The notes under the pieces are model-generated. The model worked only from the letters and a program-made list of their open reading frames with translations. It ran no database searches and was not told the origin of the DNA. A stretch of 64,000 nucleotides of DNA from the NCBI RefSeq assembly GCF_016811995.1, contig NZ_CP069159.1, forward strand, positions 2,046,001 to 2,110,000, written 5' to 3'. The number at the start of each line of letters is the position of its first letter. Position 1 is the first letter of the stretch. A program made the position numbers and the translations under genes. Positions 10,670-21,308 of this stretch are shown here, piece after piece. The stretch is from Citrobacter sp. R56. GTDB lineage: Bacteria; Pseudomonadota; Gammaproteobacteria; Enterobacterales; Enterobacteriaceae.

Positions 10670-11502
10670 TGGATTACCAGCACTGGCTGCGTGACGCAAT
10701 AAGCCAATTAGCGCAGAGCGAAAGCCCGCGTCGCGATGCCGAGATCCTTCTGGAGCATGTGACCGGCAAAACGCGTACCTTTATCCTGGCGTTTGGCGAG
10801 ACGGCGTTAACCGATGCGCAGTGCGATCAACTGGCTGAGTTACTTGCTCGCCGCCAGCGGGGAGAACCCATTGCCCATTTGATTGGGGTGCGTGAATTCT
10901 GGTCGCTGCCGCTGTTTGTCTCTCCCGCGACGCTGATCCCGCGACCTGATACCGAGTGTCTGGTCGAGCAGGCGCTGGCGCGTTTGCCTGCCACCGCATG
11001 TCGCATTCTTGATTTGGGAACCGGTACTGGCGCCATTGCGCTGGCGCTGGCGAGCGAACGCCCGGACTGCGATGTGGTTGCGGTCGATCGCATGGCCGAC
11101 GCGGTCACGCTGGCATTGCGTAATAAAGCGCATCTGGCGATCCCCAATGTGCGAATCCTGCAGAGCGACTGGTTCTGCGCATTGCAGGGGCAGTCGTTTG
11201 AGATGATTGTCAGCAATCCGCCGTATATCGACGCGCAGGACCCGCATCTTTCTGAGGGCGATGTACGATTCGAACCGCTGTCGGCGCTGGTTGCTGGCGA
11301 TCAAGGGATGGCGGATATTGCGCACATTATTGCGCAGTCGCGTCATGCGCTGACACCCGGCGGTTTTCTGCTGCTGGAGCACGGCTGGCAGCAGGGGGCG
11401 TTGGTCAGAGACGCGTTCAGTCAGGCGGGGTATACGCAGATTGAGACCTGTCGTGATTATGGCGATAACGAGCGTATTACGCTTGGGCGCATCGCGTTAT
11501 GA
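10669..11502 (+). CDS. prmC: Release factor glutamine methyltransferase
   Basis: PrmC methylates the GGQ glutamine of RF1 and RF2 using S-adenosylmethionine. It is 277 residues, with the SAM-binding motif LGTGTGAIAL at 116-125 and the NPPY substrate-glutamine motif at 183-186. The start shares one base with the prfA stop, so the modifying enzyme is translationally coupled to its substrate. It overlaps sirB2 downstream by four bases. Confidence 0.98.
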   Translation: MDYQHWLRDAISQLAQSESPRRDAEILLEHVTGKTRTFILAFGETALTDAQCDQLAELLARRQRGEPIAHLIGVREFWSLPLFVSPATLIPRPDTECLVEQALARLPATACRILDLGTGTGAIALALASERPDCDVVAVDRMADAVTLALRNKAHLAIPNVRILQSDWFCALQGQSFEMIVSNPPYIDAQDPHLSEGDVRFEPLSALVAGDQGMADIAHIIAQSRHALTPGGFLLLEHGWQQGALVRDAFSQAGYTQIETCRDYGDNERITLGRIAL

Positions 11503-11891
11503 CGACGTTTAACCTGCTTCTTGGTGTTCATCTCATCAGTATTGCGCTTTCAGCCAGTCTGCTGACGCTGCGTTACTGGTGGCGTTACAGCGGTAATCCG
11601 CGGGCAACGGCCCGCTGGACACGGATTGTGCCGCCGGTCATTGATACCGTATTGCTGCTGAGCGGCGTGGCGTTAATCCTTAAAACGCACGTCCTGCCAT
11701 TCACCGAACAAGGTACATGGCTGACTGAGAAGTTGTTTGGAGTTATCATTTACATCGTTTTGGGTTTTATTGCGCTTGATTACCGTCAGGCGCGCAGCCA
11801 GCAGGTGCGTGTGATCGCTTTCCCGCTGGCGCTGGTGGTGCTGTACATCATCATTAAACTCGCCACCACAAAAATACCGTTACTGGGGTAA
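11499..11891 (+). CDS. sirB2: SirB2 family inner-membrane protein
   Basis: This is a 130-residue hydrophobic protein with about four membrane spans (near 5-23, 46-62, 75-93, 104-124). It matches the SirB/YchQ family, whose biochemical role is unknown; the name comes from a Salmonella locus affecting invasion-gene expression. It overlaps prmC by four bases and ends three bases before sirB1. Confidence 0.93.
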   Translation: MTTFNLLLGVHLISIALSASLLTLRYWWRYSGNPRATARWTRIVPPVIDTVLLLSGVALILKTHVLPFTEQGTWLTEKLFGVIIYIVLGFIALDYRQARSQQVRVIAFPLALVVLYIIIKLATTKIPLLG

Positions 11892-11894
11892 GTC

Positions 11895-12704
11895 ATGAAG
11901 TCGTTAGCTGATTTCGAATTTAATAACGCGCCATTGTGCGATGGGATGATCCTGGCATCGGAGTCGATCCGTCTGGATTTCCCGACGCAATCTGTCTACG
12001 ACGAGCTGGAACGACTGGTCGGTCTGGCGCACGAAGAAATTAGCCAGCTCCTGTCTCAGGATGAGCAGCTGGAAAAACTGCTGGCACTGTTTTATGGCGA
12101 ATGGGGATTTACGGATACCCAGGGCGTCTACCGTCTTTCTGATGCATTATGGCTCGATGAGGTTCTGAAGAACCGGCAGGGCAGCGCAGTCTCGCTGGGG
12201 GCTATCTTACTGTGGGTGGCTAACCGCCTGGATCTCCCTCTGGTTCCGGTGATTTTTCCGACGCAGCTGATTCTGCGAATTGAATCACTGGAAGGGGAAA
12301 TGTGGCTGATTAACCCGTTCAACGGTGAAACGCTTGATGAACATACGCTGGAAGTCTGGCTGAAGGGCAATATCAGTCCGGTGGCGGAACTGTTCAACGA
12401 GGATTTAGATGAAGCTGATAACGCTGAAGTAATCCGTAAATTGTTGGACACTCTGAAGTCATCATTAATGGAAGAGCGGCAGATGGAGCTGGCATTGCGT
12501 GCCAGTGAAGCGTTACTGCAATTTAATCCAGAAGATCCGTATGAGATACGTGACCGTGGATTGATTTACGCGCAGCTGGAATGCGAACATGTTGCGCTGA
12601 CCGATTTAAGCTATTTCGTTGAACAGTGTCCGGAAGACCCGATCAGCGAAATGATTCGTGCGCAGATTAATACTATTTCGCACAAGCAAATTGTACTGCA
12701 TTAA
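11895..12704 (+). CDS. sirB1: SirB1 (transglutaminase-like/TPR protein)
   Basis: SirB1 (YchA) is a 269-residue cytoplasmic protein. The N-terminal two-thirds fits the SirB1 transglutaminase-like fold, with SLGAILLWVANRLDLPLVPV as its core. The C-terminal third is TPR-like (ALRASEALLQFNPEDPYEIRDRG). Its biochemical role is not established. It is coupled tightly to sirB2 and followed by kdsA after 36 bases. Confidence 0.94.
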   Translation: MKSLADFEFNNAPLCDGMILASESIRLDFPTQSVYDELERLVGLAHEEISQLLSQDEQLEKLLALFYGEWGFTDTQGVYRLSDALWLDEVLKNRQGSAVSLGAILLWVANRLDLPLVPVIFPTQLILRIESLEGEMWLINPFNGETLDEHTLEVWLKGNISPVAELFNEDLDEADNAEVIRKLLDTLKSSLMEERQMELALRASEALLQFNPEDPYEIRDRGLIYAQLECEHVALTDLSYFVEQCPEDPISEMIRAQINTISHKQIVLH

Positions 12705-12731
12705 TTTATCGACATTCTTACTCATCACTAA

Positions 12732-13595
<864 letters not shown>

Positions 13596-13646
13596 GTTGT
13601 CCCGTTACTACGTCGACTGGCGTTTAAGCGCCCGATGTAACGACAT

Positions 13647-13675
13647 AAAAAAAACCCGCAGCGCGGGTTTTTTTT
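13647..13675. terminator. Bidirectional terminator between kdsA and chaA
   Basis: The hairpin AAACCCGC-AGC-GCGGGTTT (13652-13670) is flanked by an A tract on the left and a T tract on the right. It can therefore serve kdsA on plus and chaA on minus. Confidence 0.88.
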
Positions 13676-13686
13676 ACATTTGTGGG

Positions 13687-14787
13687 TCAGGCAAATATTG
13701 TCATCAAATAGGCGACAAACAATGCCAGATGCGCAGCGCCGTTCAAAACGTTAGTGCGTCCCGTTGAGAATGAGATATGGCAGAGGACTAACGACGCCAC
13801 CATTACCACCATTTCGGGTGCGCCTAACCCAAAGACCAGATCGTTGCCGGTTGCCCATGCAATCAGCGTAACGACCGGTACGGTCAGGGAAATGGTCGCC
13901 AGCACGGAACCAAAGAACAGGTTCATGGCGCGCTGTACCTGGTTACTCAATACCGCTTTCAGTGCGCCTAATCCCTCAGGGGAGAGAATCAACAGCGCCA
14001 CCAGGAAACCGGTAAATGCCACGGGCGCATTCATTTCGGTCAATAACATTTCCAGCGGGTTGGCGTTCATTTTTGTCACGGCAATCACGGCAATCAGATG
14101 TACGATCAACCATATCGCATGCCACATATTGCTGTGTGCTGAAGGTTTGCCGTGATGCGGGTCATCGTCGTCACCCTCATCTTCATGCTCGTAGATAAAA
14201 AGGTTTTGGTGCGTTCTGGTTTGAATCAGTAAAAATACGCCATACATTGCTGCGGAAATCGCGGCAACCAACAGTGCCTGACCGGTGGAGAAATCCGCAC
14301 CCGGCAGCGCCATTGGAAAGACCAGAACGATAATCGCCAGCGGAAACAGGGCAATAAGATATTGCTTAATACCAAACAAATTCACATATTGCGTGGCAAA
14401 TTTACGGCCGCCCAGCAGTAAAGAAAAACCGACCAGGCCACCCGTCACGATCATAATGATCGAATAGAGCGTGTCACGCATCAGGGTTGGCGCAGCATCG
14501 CCGGTTGCCATCAGGGCAGAAATTAAACTCACTTCGAGAATAACCACCGAAAGGCTTAAAATCAGTGAGCCATAGGGTTCGCCGAGGCGATGGGCTAATA
14601 CATCCGCGTGACGGACAACGCTGAACGCGCTGCTTAAAATACCAATAAGGGCAAGAATATTAATTCCGATGACCGCTGGTAGTGACTGACTGCCTCCCCA
14701 CAGGAACAGTACCACCAGGGCTACAACCGGGAAAATAAGCGAAGACTCCTTGTGGCGGGTTTTTACCGCCTCATGCGCATGCGTCAT
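13687..14787 (-). CDS. chaA: Na+(Ca2+,K+)/H+ antiporter ChaA
   Basis: ChaA is an inner-membrane cation/proton antiporter of the CaCA family, active at alkaline pH. It is 366 residues with about eleven hydrophobic spans. Two CaCA repeats carry conserved acidic motifs (LGEPYGSLILSLSVVILEVSLI near 69-90, and LSPEGLGALKAVLSNQ in the second half). A cytoplasmic acidic loop (EHEDEGDDDDPHHG) lies mid-protein. In E. coli chaB and chaC sit on its 5' side; here chaB is missing. Confidence 0.97.
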   Translation of the reverse strand: MTHAHEAVKTRHKESSLIFPVVALVVLFLWGGSQSLPAVIGINILALIGILSSAFSVVRHADVLAHRLGEPYGSLILSLSVVILEVSLISALMATGDAAPTLMRDTLYSIIMIVTGGLVGFSLLLGGRKFATQYVNLFGIKQYLIALFPLAIIVLVFPMALPGADFSTGQALLVAAISAAMYGVFLLIQTRTHQNLFIYEHEDEGDDDDPHHGKPSAHSNMWHAIWLIVHLIAVIAVTKMNANPLEMLLTEMNAPVAFTGFLVALLILSPEGLGALKAVLSNQVQRAMNLFFGSVLATISLTVPVVTLIAWATGNDLVFGLGAPEMVVMVASLVLCHISFSTGRTNVLNGAAHLALFVAYLMTIFA

Positions 14788-15318
14788 TATGATTCTCCAT
14801 CTGTGCAGGTGCTTTTAATTATAAATGTAACAAAGATTGTGAAAAGTAACAGAAAATGGAGTCTGACCAGAGTGGTTTTACGAAATTTTACCGCATTGCC
14901 GCCTGGTGCAGGCAAAGTGAATAAAAGCATCTATCTTGTTTATAGAGTATTTAAATAACAGCAGATTAGTATTTAGATAAAACAAAAAATAAGCGCAGCA
15001 AATTAATATGTGCGATGCGCTGTACATCATTTCACTCCCGGAAAAGACGTTGTGTGCAGACGAAAGGGGCGTGAGAAAAGAGTACGAAAATGTAACGATG
15101 CCAGATGAGGAGAAAAACCGAATAGTATCGTTTCCAGAGAGTTAGTGATTCCTGTGATACGCACGATGAGCAATTGGTGCGCCGCAGCAGGGCAGTTGTC
15201 TTGCATGCGGCCGGTGAATTGCATATTGTCCTGTTATTGGTTTCAGAATGAACAGCAAAAATGCCCGGAAGGCGTCAAAAAAGTGTCACAGGGAAGTATG
15301 CAGTGGCGGAGGTGTAAG
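14788..15318. other. chaA-chaC intergenic region without chaB
   Basis: These 531 bases separate divergent chaA and chaC. The first half is AT-rich. I find no open frame resembling ChaB (about 76 residues in E. coli and Salmonella) in any frame, nor a recognisable decayed copy. The region must carry the divergent chaA and chaC promoters, but I cannot place them confidently. Confidence 0.6.
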
Positions 15319-16014
15319 GTGTTAACGCGTGATTTTTTATTAAATGCCGACTGTAAGACGGCATTTGGTGCTATTGAAGAATCACTACTCTGGTCAGCAG
15401 AACAACGGGCAACCTCACTGGCGGCCACGCTTGCAGGTAGACCAGATGATGGACCGGTGTGGATCTTTGGTTATGGATCGTTGATTTGGAATCCGGCGTT
15501 AGAGTTTGATGAGTCCTGTACCGGCACCTTAGTCGGCTGGCATCGGGCATTTTGTCTTCGTCTGACGGCGGGGCGCGGTACGGCGTGTCGGCCTGGCCGC
15601 ATGCTGGCGCTGAAAGAGGGCGGGCGCACCACTGGCGTTGCTTACCGGCTACCCGACGACACGCTTGAACAGGAGCTCACGCTCTTGTGGAAGCGAGAGA
15701 TGATCACCGGGTGCTATCTACCGACATGGTGTCAGTTAGCGCTTGATGATGGCCGGACGGTGAATGCGCTGGTCTTTATTATGGACCCCCGTCATCCGTT
15801 GTTTGAATCCGATACCCGGGCGCAAATCATTGCGCCATTGATTGCCCGCGCCAGCGGCCCCTTAGGCAGCAACGCGCAATACCTGTTCTCCCTTGAACAG
15901 GCGCTGGTTAAGTTGGGTATGCAGGATGATTGCCTGAACGAGCTGGTGGCGAATGTCAAAGCGCTGCTGGGGGATACGCCATCAGAAGGCGTTCTCAGAC
16001 CCGGATTTGCCTAA
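15319..16014 (+). CDS. chaC: Glutathione-specific gamma-glutamylcyclotransferase ChaC
   Basis: ChaC degrades glutathione to 5-oxoproline and Cys-Gly. The GTG at 15319 gives 231 residues, exactly the E. coli length, and is preceded by GGAGG six bases upstream. A longer frame to 15145 is not conserved. The substrate-binding motif YGSL is at 52-55 and the probable catalytic Glu127 lies in LLWKREM. It is followed by a GC-rich hairpin facing the DUF1883-like gene. Confidence 0.96.
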   Translation: MLTRDFLLNADCKTAFGAIEESLLWSAEQRATSLAATLAGRPDDGPVWIFGYGSLIWNPALEFDESCTGTLVGWHRAFCLRLTAGRGTACRPGRMLALKEGGRTTGVAYRLPDDTLEQELTLLWKREMITGCYLPTWCQLALDDGRTVNALVFIMDPRHPLFESDTRAQIIAPLIARASGPLGSNAQYLFSLEQALVKLGMQDDCLNELVANVKALLGDTPSEGVLRPGFA

Positions 16015-16016
16015 AC

Positions 16017-16040
16017 CTGGCCCCTGCAATCAGGGGCCAG
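16017..16040. terminator. Hairpin between convergent chaC and the DUF1883-like gene
   Basis: A perfect ten-base stem (CTGGCCCCTG and CAGGGGCCAG) with a CAAT loop lies immediately after the chaC stop and before the stop of the minus-strand gene. It lacks a long T tract, so its termination efficiency is uncertain. Confidence 0.65.
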
Positions 16041-16044
16041 ATTA

Positions 16045-16290
16045 TCAGGCTGCAATATAACTGATCGAGTGCTCCAGCGATTGACTGTGGGCGTCGATCA
16101 GCACATTCCATACACCGGTGTACGGTACGGTCAGCCAGGCGTTGTCACGATCCTGCACGCTTAAAAAATCGGTCTGCGTGTCTTTGGCGTGTGCGCTGTC
16201 ACTCATTAAATGGATGTGGCAGCGCCCGGAACAGCGCACCACCACGGTATCCACGCCAAACAATTTCAAACTTGTTTTCACTAATGCCAT
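16045..16290 (-). CDS. Small DUF1883-like protein
   Basis: This is an 81-residue protein with no signal peptide or membrane span. The pattern VVVRCSGRCHIHLM near the start and LTVPYTGVWNVLIDA later resembles the small beta-rich DUF1883 family, found alone or fused to TIR-like domains. The function is unknown. It lies between chaC and ychN; I know of no equivalent at this position in E. coli K-12. The family assignment comes from remembered motif pattern. Confidence 0.62.
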   Translation of the reverse strand: MALVKTSLKLFGVDTVVVRCSGRCHIHLMSDSAHAKDTQTDFLSVQDRDNAWLTVPYTGVWNVLIDAHSQSLEHSISYIAA

Positions 16291-16614
16291 TATTCACCCC
16301 GTCCTGAAATCAACTGACTTCCTTGCGGAAGAACTGCGTGATGTTGTTCACATTTCGCTCATTGCATAACACCAAAGGGGAGGGTTGCGGATGCTGATTT
16401 TGATCAAAAAATGGCATGACGATTCAACAAAACTGATAAAATTTCTCAGAAACGTTTCAGAGGCGTGATAACTTTTGGGGAATAGATGTCTGTATAAGAT
16501 TAAATTCGAAAATGCCGTACATTTTCAGCGAGCTTGCCTGTCGACGACCACTGGCAGGCAAGTTCGGGCAATGAAAAGTTCGCTGAAATAAGCAGGTCAT
16601 TCCAGCGATTAACC
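16291..16614. other. Intergenic region upstream of the DUF1883-like gene
   Basis: There is no open frame of note in these 324 bases. A hairpin CTTGCCTG...CAGGCAAG (about 16531-16561) lies downstream of ychN (minus strand) but lacks a T tract. The rest is AT-rich and presumably promotes the DUF1883-like gene. Confidence 0.45.
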
Positions 16615-16968
16615 TCAGAAAGTGAGCACTTTATCGGCTGCCAGCGTCCACTGCGCCAGTTCGACAAGCGTGCCGACTTCCACGCCATCAATGAGTGGCA
16701 GGGCGGTGATCCCGCGGCCGTCGGTGCAGGTCTTACATAATTTCACCGGTACGTTCTGGGCGGTCAGGATCTCCAGCATTTGCTGAATGTTGTAGCCTTC
16801 GGCAGGTTTTTGCCCACGCAGGCCCGCCGTCACCGCATCAGACATCAGAAACAGACGCAGATCCAGGTCGCCGGCCTGTTCGCGCAGTGCGATGGCCAGA
16901 CGCAAACTGTTGAATAACGACTCACTGCCGTAAGCCGCGCCGTTGGCGACGATCACTATCTTTTGCAT
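16615..16968 (-). CDS. ychN: DsrE/F-like sulfur-relay family protein YchN
   Basis: YchN is 117 residues and matches E. coli YchN, a hexameric DsrE/F-fold protein of unknown function. The start IVIVANGAAYGSESLFNSLRLA is the DsrE nucleotide-binding-like strand and helix. Two Cys in KLCKTCTDGRGI occupy the region used by the reactive Cys in DsrE/TusD relatives. It is divergent from ychP. Confidence 0.93.
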   Translation of the reverse strand: MQKIVIVANGAAYGSESLFNSLRLAIALREQAGDLDLRLFLMSDAVTAGLRGQKPAEGYNIQQMLEILTAQNVPVKLCKTCTDGRGITALPLIDGVEVGTLVELAQWTLAADKVLTF

Positions 16969-17181
16969 TTTGACTCCTGTTTTCCGGGATGAGCTAATCT
17001 TCCTTTAGGTATGTTACCGCGCAAGCGGAGCATTACCAATGAAAGTCTGGGAGAATTACCACCCCGGTAAAGCGTAAGGATATTCCTGAAAGCGTGAGAA
17101 AAAGCTGCAAAATGGACGTTGAGCAGGTATCTTTTAACGTTGTAACGTCTGAATTCACTGATGTAAGAAGCCGCTGACGAT

Positions 17182-18588
17182 TTGAGCCGTATTGTTTTTC
17201 GTTTACTCCCCCTCCCGTTACTCTTGCTGCTGGCAGGCGGTATTGCCAGCGCCCAGTCTTCGTATATCCAGCAGGCGGAAAACCCCTTTGACAACAATCA
17301 TGATGGCCTGCCTGATTTAGGCATGGCGGCAGAATCCGGTGACGGAGAAAAGCATTTCGCCGAGGTGGTCAAAGCGTTTGGCGAAGCCAGCATGACGGAT
17401 AACGGTCTGGACACGGGCGAACAGGCACGTCAGTTCGCGCTCGGACAGGTACGCGATGTGGTCAGCGAAGAGGTGAATCATCAGCTGGAAACCTGGCTTT
17501 CGCCGTGGGGTAATGCCAGTGTGGATATGCAAATAGACAACGAGGGGAAATTCAACGGTAGCCGCGGCAGCTGGTTTATCCCCTGGCAGGATAACGCGCG
17601 TTATCTCACCTGGAGCCAACTGGGATTCACCCAACAGGATGATGGGCTGGTCAGCAATGTCGGTATCGGACAGCGCTGGGCGCACGATGGCTGGTTACTG
17701 GGGTATAACACGTTTTACGACAATCTGTTGGATGAGAATTTGCAGCGTGCCGGCGTCGGGGCAGAAGCATGGGGAGAAAATCTGCGGCTTTCTGCCAACT
17801 ACTATCAACCCTTTGCCTCCTGGCGCGAGGATACACCGACCGTCGAACAGCGTATGGCACCGGGATACGATATTACGGCGCAAATGCGCATGCCGTTTTA
17901 TCAGTATCTCAACACCAGCGTTAGCGTCGAACAATACTTTGGCGACAGTGTGGATCTCTTCGATTCCGGTACGGGTTTTCATAATCCGGTGGCGGTAAAA
18001 CTGGGATTAAATTACACACCTGTGCCGTTGGTGACCGTGACGGCACAGCATAAACAGGGTGAAAGTGGGGTGAGTCAAAATAATCTTGGACTGAACCTCA
18101 ACTATCGCTTTGGCGTACCGCTCAAAAAACAACTGGCGGCCAGCGAAGTGGCAGAGAGTAAATCTCTGCGTGGAAGCCGTTATGATACGCCGCAGCGTAA
18201 TAATCTGCCGACGATGGAGTACCGGCAGCGCAAAACGTTGACCGTGTTCCTGGCGACGCCGCCCTGGGATCTTCAGTCGGGCGAAACGGTGCCGCTCAAA
18301 CTGCAGGTGCGCAGCCTGCACGGGATTCGGCATGTGACGTGGCAGGGAGACACGCATGCGCTGAGCCTGACGGCGGGCGCCAGTGCCGACAGCACAGAGG
18401 GCTGGACCATCATTATGCCTGCCTGGGACAGTCGCGAAGGGGCGACAAACCGCTGGCGGTTGTCGGTGGTCATCGAGGACGAGCAGGGCCAGCGCGTCTC
18501 TTCCAATGAGGTCACGCTATCACTGACCGAGCCGTTTATGGCAATGCCGGAGAATGACCCTCGCTGGCAACTGCTCCCGGAGGAGTAA
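17182..18588 (+). CDS. ychP: Invasin-like inverse autotransporter YchP
   Basis: This is a 468-residue homologue of E. coli YchP. The start is TTG at 17182, followed directly by a signal peptide (RIVFRLLPLPLLLLLAGG...ASA). The intimin/invasin-type beta-barrel domain spans about 60-330, with the family pattern WLSPWGNASVDM ... GSWFIPWQDN. A C-terminal Ig-like region (about 350-460) follows. It is expected in the outer membrane and is short for an adhesin (one Ig-like domain). Its stop touches the narL stop with no intervening base. Confidence 0.92.
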   Translation: MSRIVFRLLPLPLLLLLAGGIASAQSSYIQQAENPFDNNHDGLPDLGMAAESGDGEKHFAEVVKAFGEASMTDNGLDTGEQARQFALGQVRDVVSEEVNHQLETWLSPWGNASVDMQIDNEGKFNGSRGSWFIPWQDNARYLTWSQLGFTQQDDGLVSNVGIGQRWAHDGWLLGYNTFYDNLLDENLQRAGVGAEAWGENLRLSANYYQPFASWREDTPTVEQRMAPGYDITAQMRMPFYQYLNTSVSVEQYFGDSVDLFDSGTGFHNPVAVKLGLNYTPVPLVTVTAQHKQGESGVSQNNLGLNLNYRFGVPLKKQLAASEVAESKSLRGSRYDTPQRNNLPTMEYRQRKTLTVFLATPPWDLQSGETVPLKLQVRSLHGIRHVTWQGDTHALSLTAGASADSTEGWTIIMPAWDSREGATNRWRLSVVIEDEQGQRVSSNEVTLSLTEPFMAMPENDPRWQLLPEE

Positions 18589-19239
18589 TCAGAAAATACG
18601 TTCCTGATGCACCCATACGGCGGCTTCAACGCGAGATTTCAGTTTCATCTTCTTCAACATATGCTTCACATGCACTTTTACCGTACTTTCGGTAATGTCG
18701 AGGCGACGGGCAATCATCTTGTTTGGCAAACCCTGGGCGATCAGTTTCAGAATATCGCGTTCACGTGGCGTCAGTTGGGATACGTCACGGTCGGACGTTG
18801 CGCGATTGGCGCGCAGGCTGGCCGCCAGCACGGGGGTCAGGGCTTCGCTTAGCACCATTTCGCCTGCCGCCGCTTGTTGCAGGGCTTTTAACAGATCTTC
18901 CGGCTCCATGTCTTTCAGCAGATAACCGTCCGCACCGCGTTTCAGCGCCGTCACGACATCTTCTTCATGGTTGGAAACGCTAAACACCACGATCCGCCCG
19001 GAAAGCGCTTTTTCACGCAGTTTGTCGAGTGTCTCCAGCCCGTTCATCCCCGGCATATTCAGGTCAAGCAGGATCAGATCGGGGTCGAGTGATTCCGCCA
19101 GTTCGATACCCTGTTCGCCATTGCTGGCTTCGCCCACCACGCTAATATCGGGCGCCATACTGACAAGCTGCTTTACACCAGTACGCAGCATCGGATGATC
19201 GTCGATCAACAGAATGGTTGCAGGTTCCTGATTATTCAT
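18589..19239 (-). CDS. narL: Nitrate/nitrite response regulator NarL
   Basis: NarL is the DNA-binding partner of NarX (and NarQ). When phosphorylated it binds TACYNMT heptamers and activates narK and narGHJI. The ATG at 19239 gives the canonical 216 residues, and a longer upstream frame is rejected. The receiver domain has phospho-acceptor Asp59 ([10 protein letters not shown]). The C-terminal LuxR-type helix-turn-helix lies in [20 protein letters not shown] and after. It overlaps narX by eight bases, so it is translationally coupled. Confidence 0.98.
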   Translation of the reverse strand: MNNQEPATILLIDDHPMLRTGVKQLVSMAPDISVVGEASNGEQGIELAESLDPDLILLDLNMPGMNGLETLDKLREKALSGRIVVFSVSNHEEDVVTALKRGADGYLLKDMEPEDLLKALQQAAAGEMVLSEALTPVLAASLRANRATSDRDVSQLTPRERDILKLIAQGLPNKMIARRLDITESTVKVHVKHMLKKMKLKSRVEAAVWVHQERIF

Positions 19240-21028
19240 GGGTATCTCCTTGAACTTCTTTGAAGTGTGTTTCGGGAATAAAGATGACAGAAACTTCTGT
19301 ACCGCCAGTCTCACGGCGGCGTACACGACAATCGCCGCGCAAACTTTGGGCGCGATCGCGCATAATAATCATGCCATAGTGATTACTGCGTTCTGCATTT
19401 TCCGGTACGCCGCAGCCGTTATCCCGGACGGTCAGTTTAACCTGATTGCCATTTTGCTCCACCGTCACCACCACCTCGTCCGCCTGTGAATGTTTGAGGG
19501 CGTTGCTGAGCGCTTCGCGGGCAATTTGCAACAGGTGAATGGCCTGATGTGAAGGCACCAGCCGGGGCGGCAACTGGTAATCAAGCTTGACCGTAAAGCC
19601 AAACCGGGCGCTGTACTCCTGGCAGCTGGACTCCAGTGCGGGCCGAAGCCCGGCTTCCGTCAGCTGTAAACGGAAGGTGGTTAACAGCTCACGTAACTGC
19701 GCCCACGAGGCATTCAGCTCGTTGCGGATCTGGCTGAGCAGCTCACGACTGCTCTCTGGCAATGTTTCCCCCTGCATCTGCAGACAACTGACCTGCATTT
19801 TCATGCAGGAGAGCGATTGTGCAATCGAATCATGCAATTCGCGGGCAATGGTGGCACGCTCTTCCATCACAATCAATTGCTGCTGGCGCTCCTGGTGTCT
19901 GTCCAGCGCCAGCGTGGCGGTGAGTTGCTCGACCAGCGTATCGACCAGTTGCTGTTGATCGTGACTCAGATGGCGACCCTGCGGCAACGTGGCCAGCAGA
20001 ATTCCGTACTGGGTATGGGCGTCGGTCAGTCGCCATTTCAGGGGGGTACCCCCTTCAATGCCCGGAAGGACGCCGCGAGGGCAGAGATGACAGCCCTTAT
20101 CGTCACAACTGATGTCAGACTGACAGGTGAATTCCTGATGATTGTCTTCATCTTCGAAGTCATAAACGCGCAGCTCAATATCGTGCAGCAGCGTTAAATT
20201 TTGCAAACCATTGAGGACAGGCGACAGCCGCTCGCACAGCGGCGCCTGTGAATGCAGACGGCGGTTAGCCTGCCACAAGAAGGAGAGGATCTGGTTTTTA
20301 TGCTCCAGACCGGCTGTTTTCTCTTGGACTCTCTGCTCCAGCACCGCATAACTTTCGGCCAGCTCTTCCGACATATTGTTAAGGGCGGTTCCCAGCGCGG
20401 CCATCTCATTGCGACCGCTAATGTGGGCGCGTTGGGTAAAATCGCGCTGACTGACGGCGCGGGCCATCGACAGTAACTGTTTCCACGGCTGGAGCAGACG
20501 GGCGCGCAGCCAGAGAATCGTGAAGACCAGCAGCAGCGCCATAAACACAGCCATCACCCGGTGCACCATGACCACGCGTTCAATACGCATTTCCGTGGTA
20601 TGGTCGAAGGCCGTCACCAGCTGATCCAGCCCGGTGACGAAGCGGCTGACATCCTCCGCGACGGCATGCGCGCTCTGCGCTTTTTGTAATCCTGGCGACA
20701 GCTCGTTGTGCCAGTAATTCTGTAGTGCTTGAAGGCGCTCCTGTTGTCCGTCACGTTCTGCCGCGCGGGTTAACTCGGGGCTGAATGCCGTTTTGTCCAT
20801 CTCATCGAGCCATTTTTGATCGCTGGCATCCAGCGGCACCGCCGCCAGCAGGCGATAACTCTGCATGCGTAGCGACCCGGCTTTGTTGATGGCGTGAGCA
20901 CTGCCTTGTACCCCCTGAACCAGCCAGCCAGAGACCGCCATACCGGCGAGGCCAATAGCGGTGGAGAGCATGACGATGAGCGCTACCTGGTTAACCAGCG
21001 TGAGCGGGGAGAGACAACGTTTAAACAT
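19232..21028 (-). CDS. narX: Nitrate/nitrite sensor kinase NarX
   Basis: NarX senses periplasmic nitrate and nitrite and phosphorylates or dephosphorylates NarL. It is 598 residues as in E. coli. TM1 is at about 15-37, followed by the P-box ligand helix [18 protein letters not shown] (42-59). TM2 is at about 155-175, followed by a HAMP linker. A central Cys cluster is visible ([13 protein letters not shown]). The HPK7-type phospho-acceptor His399 lies in [16 protein letters not shown], and the ATPase motif DNGCGVP near the C-terminus. It is divergent from narK. Confidence 0.98.
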   Translation of the reverse strand: MFKRCLSPLTLVNQVALIVMLSTAIGLAGMAVSGWLVQGVQGSAHAINKAGSLRMQSYRLLAAVPLDASDQKWLDEMDKTAFSPELTRAAERDGQQERLQALQNYWHNELSPGLQKAQSAHAVAEDVSRFVTGLDQLVTAFDHTTEMRIERVVMVHRVMAVFMALLLVFTILWLRARLLQPWKQLLSMARAVSQRDFTQRAHISGRNEMAALGTALNNMSEELAESYAVLEQRVQEKTAGLEHKNQILSFLWQANRRLHSQAPLCERLSPVLNGLQNLTLLHDIELRVYDFEDEDNHQEFTCQSDISCDDKGCHLCPRGVLPGIEGGTPLKWRLTDAHTQYGILLATLPQGRHLSHDQQQLVDTLVEQLTATLALDRHQERQQQLIVMEERATIARELHDSIAQSLSCMKMQVSCLQMQGETLPESSRELLSQIRNELNASWAQLRELLTTFRLQLTEAGLRPALESSCQEYSARFGFTVKLDYQLPPRLVPSHQAIHLLQIAREALSNALKHSQADEVVVTVEQNGNQVKLTVRDNGCGVPENAERSNHYGMIIMRDRAQSLRGDCRVRRRETGGTEVSVIFIPETHFKEVQGDTHE

Positions 21029-21139
21029 GGTGACTGCGTCCTTCGGGCCTTCGCTTCCTGTCTGTGGAAAGCCTTAATGAATGATGATGTTGCCGGGATA
21101 CAGCGGCAGTGGCGTTATTCTCGGCTATCCCCTGGAGTA

Positions 21140-21166
21140 TACCCATACCCACAACGAGTTACCTCT
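21140..21166. promoter_or_regulatory. NarL heptamers upstream of narK
   Basis: Two exact matches to the NarL consensus TACYNMT occur in the narX-narK intergenic region: TACCCAT (21140-21146) and TACCTCT (21160-21166). They lie about 190-215 bases upstream of the inferred narK start. Near-matches also occur around 21256 and 21264-21272. Confidence 0.72.
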
Positions 21167-21308
21167 TAATTGCCGTAGATGGTGGGGGGATTTGCGGGTG
21201 AGAACCAGGATCCGACAGTGCCGTGAAAAACCACATCTTTTTTGTCGAAAAAGCCTACTCACTTCGGGTAATGATGATTTTTGGGCGGCGATAATGACGC
21301 ATTTTCCT

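Noticed and set aside
16531-16561. Rho-independent terminator downstream of ychN
   Set aside because: A hairpin is present but there is no T tract on the minus strand after it, so I did not call it a terminator.
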